Origin: Desulfobulbaceae bacterium
GTDB lineage: Bacteria; Desulfobacterota; Desulfobulbia; Desulfobulbales; Desulfobulbaceae
Reading direction: 5' to 3'
Assembly (NCBI GenBank): GCA_007121995.1
Contig: SKJK01000207.1
Span: forward strand, 1-5,833
Length of the DNA stretch: 5,833 nt
Positions 5,052 through 5,833 of the stretch are shown here, one piece after another (position 1 is the stretch's first letter; each line of letters starts with the position of its first letter). A program made the position numbers and the translations under genes. Below the pieces are notes generated by a model that saw only the letters and a program-made list of their open reading frames with translations, was not told where the DNA came from and did not search any database.

Positions 5052-5833
5052 TTATACACCCCGGTTACCTGCTCCCCGTATCTCCAGCGGAATGACCCGC
5101 ACCCGCAGCACCCCTTCCTGTGCTCTGATTTGCGCCTGCACCTCTTCCGGGACGGGTCCGGCGCAGTCAATGATATTATAGCCCACCGTGCCGTTACTTT
5201 TGTTGGTGTAGTTGATGATATTAATTTTCCTGTCACCGAGGATATTGCTGACCAGGCCGATCATGCCGGGTTGATCGCGGTTGATAACAGTCAACCGAGC
5301 GTGGACATCCACGGTGGGAATAGTTTCGATGTTGGGAAAGTTGACACTGTGCACAATATTACCGAACTCAAGGTAGCCTTTGAGTTCCCGCACCGCCATG
5401 GTGGCACAGTTTTCTTCCGACTCGGCCGTGGAGGCACCCAGATGCGGCGTGACCAGGATTTTTTCATGCCCGAGGAATTTAACCGAAGGAAAATCAGATA
5501 TGTGTCCTTTCAGCCTGCCGCTGGCCAGCGCTGCCAGGACCGCATCCTCATCGACAATGGGACCACGGGAATAATTTATAAGCACAGCGCCGTCTTGGAC
5601 AAATTCGAGAAAATCCTTTTCCGTGGCATAGCCCCTGGTGTTTTTATTGAGTGGCATATGCAGAGTGATGAAATCAGCCTGACTCAACGCTTCCTTGCGT
5701 GAGCGGGACAGGATGACCTTGGGCGAGAGATGATGAATGTTGTCCAGGGCAGGGAAAGGATCAAAACCAATCACCCGCATGCCATGTTTAAGGCCTGCAT
5801 TGGCAACTCCGACCCCGATCTTGCCCAAGCCGA
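5052..5833 (-). CDS. serA: SerA-like D-3-phosphoglycerate dehydrogenase with ACT domain, C-terminal part (5' end outside window)
   Basis: Cytosolic NAD-dependent enzyme; SerA oxidises 3-phosphoglycerate to 3-phosphohydroxypyruvate, the first step of serine synthesis. The 259 visible residues start inside the Rossmann loop GLGKIGVGVA (1-10), with the NAD-ribose Asp in IGFDPF (21-26). INYSRGPIVDED (85-96) holds the catalytic Arg89, and TPHLGAST (128-135) holds the catalytic His130. After the linker VNFPNIETIP an ACT domain, about residues 175-249 (VHARLTVINRDQPGMIGLVS onward), probably binds serine for feedback control. The protein looks like the roughly 390-aa short SerA type, so about 130 N-terminal residues are missing at the window edge. 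Where most relatives have a Glu after DFPx or VFPT, this protein reads DFPSVKF, with Val at the aligned place. Another 2-hydroxyacid dehydrogenase role is therefore possible. The frame continues to the window end; the TTG at 5828 is not the start. Confidence 0.88.
   Translation of the reverse strand, partial: GLGKIGVGVANAGLKHGMRVIGFDPFPALDNIHHLSPKVILSRSRKEALSQADFITLHMPLNKNTRGYATEKDFLEFVQDGAVLINYSRGPIVDEDAVLAALASGRLKGHISDFPSVKFLGHEKILVTPHLGASTAESEENCATMAVRELKGYLEFGNIVHSVNFPNIETIPTVDVHARLTVINRDQPGMIGLVSNILGDRKINIINYTNKSNGTVGYNIIDCAGPVPEEVQAQIRAQEGVLRVRVIPLEIRGAGNRGV

Noticed and set aside
4998..5702. Plus-strand 234-codon open frame
   Set aside because: Antisense shadow of the SerA-like gene.

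Overview
The window looks like bacterial chromosome (compact minus-strand genes, intrinsic terminators, moderate GC with little codon bias). The gene set (metK, a short-form ahcY, folate-dependent trmFO, a DUF362 protein and a roughly 390-aa-type SerA with a C-terminal ACT domain) suggests an anaerobic Desulfobacterota (Desulfobulbales-like) genome. That placement is inference from protein style and needs a database search.

Layout: all convincing long genes are on the minus strand, so in transcription order one reads from high to low coordinates. (1) 5052-5833: C-terminal two thirds of a SerA-like D-3-phosphoglycerate dehydrogenase, cut by the window edge. (2) 4712-5051: a 340-base gap packed with minus-strand RNA-like structure: a candidate promoter, several stem-loops, a nested stem followed by ten T, a possible 9-codon ORF inside a hairpin, and a very good intrinsic terminator ending only 29 bases before the next start codon. 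(3) 3773-4711: DUF362 protein of unknown function without an Fe-S cluster motif. (4) 3489-3716: the only plausible plus-strand gene, a 75-aa two-helix membrane protein, converging on DUF362 and divergent from metK. (5) 3171-3488: AT-rich metK upstream region with a promoter candidate and small dyads. (6) 2007-3170 metK, 522-1808 ahcY and 1-484 trmFO (cut by the window edge).

How the genes work together: MetK makes S-adenosylmethionine, methyltransferases turn it into S-adenosylhomocysteine, and AhcY hydrolyses that to homocysteine and adenosine. metK and ahcY therefore form the core of the activated methyl cycle. TrmFO methylates tRNA U54 using methylenetetrahydrofolate rather than SAM, so it links to one-carbon metabolism. 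SerA feeds serine, the main donor of folate one-carbon units.

No mobile element, CRISPR array, rRNA or tRNA was seen. The parts most worth following up are the structured leader before DUF362, the structured metK-ahcY spacer, and the apparent loss of the usual catalytic glutamate in the SerA-like protein.
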